Source of the DNA: Cognatishimia sp. F0-27
Lineage (GTDB): Bacteria > Pseudomonadota > Alphaproteobacteria > Rhodobacterales > Rhodobacteraceae
Direction of reading: 5' to 3'
DNA length: 64,000 nt
Assembly: GCF_020667845.1 (NCBI RefSeq)
Contig: NZ_JAFMPQ010000003.1
Span: 1 to 64,000, forward strand
The position numbers and the translations under genes were made by a program. Shown here in pieces: positions 63,473-64,000 of the stretch. The notes beneath the pieces were generated by a model. That model saw only the letters and a program-made list of their open reading frames with translations, ran no database searches and was not told the DNA's origin. The stretch's first letter is position 1. Every line of letters begins with the position of its first letter.

Positions 63473-63490
63473 TGTAATCTTTAGTTTACA
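63473..63490 (+). promoter_or_regulatory. PpsR/CrtJ-type box 2 of bchE
   Basis: TGTAATCTTTAGTTTACA, again TGT-N12-ACA, 7 bases after box 1. It covers the -10 element and predicted start point, so bound repressor would block polymerase. Confidence 0.75.
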
Positions 63491-63505
63491 TGCGGAGGTC
63501 TATCC

Positions 63506-64000
63506 ATGCGGATTCTATTTGTTCACCCAAACTACCGCTCGGGCGGTGCAGAGATTGCCGGCACCTGGCCGCCTGCCTGGGTTGCCTACCTGACGGGCCA
63601 TTTGCGTCAGGCCGGGTTCGATGATGTGCACTTCATTGATGCCATGACCGACAACTTGTCGGATGAGGTTCTGGCACAGAAAATGCAAGCAGTGGCGCCC
63701 GATGTCGTCGGCGTCACGGCGATCACACCCTCCATTTATCGCGCCGAGGATGTCTTGAGGATCGCGCGGGACACTGTCCCGAATGCCGTGCGGGTCATGG
63801 GTGGCGTGCACGCGACCTTCATGTACAAACAGGTTCTGTCCGAGGCACCGTGGGTGGATGTGATCGTGCGCGGAGAGGGCGAAGAAATCTGCGCCGAACT
63901 CATGCGCAGCATCGAATCGGGACGCTTTCAGGAGGACCGCAAGACCATCAAGGGGCTGGCCTTTGTCGATGGCGATCAGATCGTTGCGACCCCGGCCGCG
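63506..64000 (+). CDS. bchE: anaerobic Mg-protoporphyrin IX monomethyl ester cyclase, 3' end outside window
   Basis: 165 residues of the N-terminus are present: [45 protein letters not shown] and [20 protein letters not shown] match BchE closely. The visible part is the B12-binding-like domain; the radical-SAM half would follow outside. BchE closes the isocyclic ring of bacteriochlorophyll using oxygen from water, and is the oxygen-independent route. GGAGG sits 7 bases before the ATG. Its promoter carries FnrL- and PpsR-type sites. It implies that the organism makes bacteriochlorophyll without oxygen, and that photosynthesis genes may follow to the right. Confidence 0.95.
   Translation, partial: MRILFVHPNYRSGGAEIAGTWPPAWVAYLTGHLRQAGFDDVHFIDAMTDNLSDEVLAQKMQAVAPDVVGVTAITPSIYRAEDVLRIARDTVPNAVRVMGGVHATFMYKQVLSEAPWVDVIVRGEGEEICAELMRSIESGRFQEDRKTIKGLAFVDGDQIVATPAA

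Noticed and set aside
63767-63781. Palindrome CGGGACACTGTCCCG
   Set aside because: Lies inside bchE coding sequence and is readily explained by codon use.
1-64000. tRNA, rRNA, CRISPR arrays or intact insertion sequences
   Set aside because: Read through on both strands by eye; no cloverleaf, spaced repeat array or transposase was found. A tRNA scan would settle the first point.

Overview
The window is high-GC DNA from an alphaproteobacterium, most likely a Rhodobacterales (Roseobacter/Rhodobacter-group) member with anoxygenic photosynthesis. The evidence is a truncated bchE at the right edge preceded by an FnrL-type box and two PpsR/CrtJ-type boxes, a dipeptide/oligosaccharide ABC operon, Hint-domain and RTX proteins of the kind common in this order, and several small proteins typical of marine alphaproteobacteria. 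Species cannot be fixed from the sequence. I found no tRNA, rRNA, CRISPR array or intact insertion sequence.

Layout. 1-0.8 kb: truncated Hint-domain protein. 1.3-12.5 kb: one minus-strand operon (PhyH dioxygenase, metallo-beta-lactamase-fold hydrolase, family-5 binding protein, two permeases, double ATPase, GH38 alpha-mannosidase) with a divergent AraC regulator and an integrase remnant behind it. 12.9-16.7 kb: CPA2 antiporter, three small basic DNA-binding-type proteins, PPK2. 17.4-24.5 kb: two giant RTX-type genes facing each other, plus a decayed FG-GAP gene that keeps an FNR box. 24.9-29.2 kb: DUF6629-like membrane protein, NTF2-like protein, then an FNR-promoter operon (permease, CxxC thioredoxin-like protein, MBL-fold protein). 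30-39.4 kb: lipoprotein, a 1806-residue metalloprotease-RTX protein, and an FG-GAP propeller-RTX protein with an FNR box. 40-48.5 kb: cold-shock protein, Crp/Fnr regulator, many small uncharacterised proteins, a cysteine-repeat secreted protein, and a DUF1611/racemase pair. 49.4-53.1 kb: ECF sigma factor, anti-sigma factor, RTX protein. 53.2-55.7 kb: UspA, then a coupled ChaC/M19 dipeptidase pair that reads as glutathione degradation. 56.3-61.4 kb: hexaheme periplasmic cytochrome divergent from a Cache-domain chemoreceptor. 61.8-63.3 kb: GDSL esterase-RTX. 63.5 kb to the end: bchE.

The main theme is secreted calcium-binding repeat proteins: six large ones in 47 kb, each with a different N-terminal module (none recognised, NIDO/cadherin, PPC plus metalloprotease, FG-GAP propeller, an unrecognised domain, GDSL esterase). 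Three share a C-terminal block and a 54-residue super-repeat made of six nonapeptides. No type I secretion ABC protein or membrane-fusion gene is present, so export must use machinery encoded elsewhere. The second theme is oxygen control: four FNR-type boxes, all with an activator-like spacing to a start codon or -10 element, precede bchE, the permease operon, an FG-GAP-RTX gene and its decayed relative. This suggests part of the secreted surface proteome is switched with the anaerobic/phototrophic programme.
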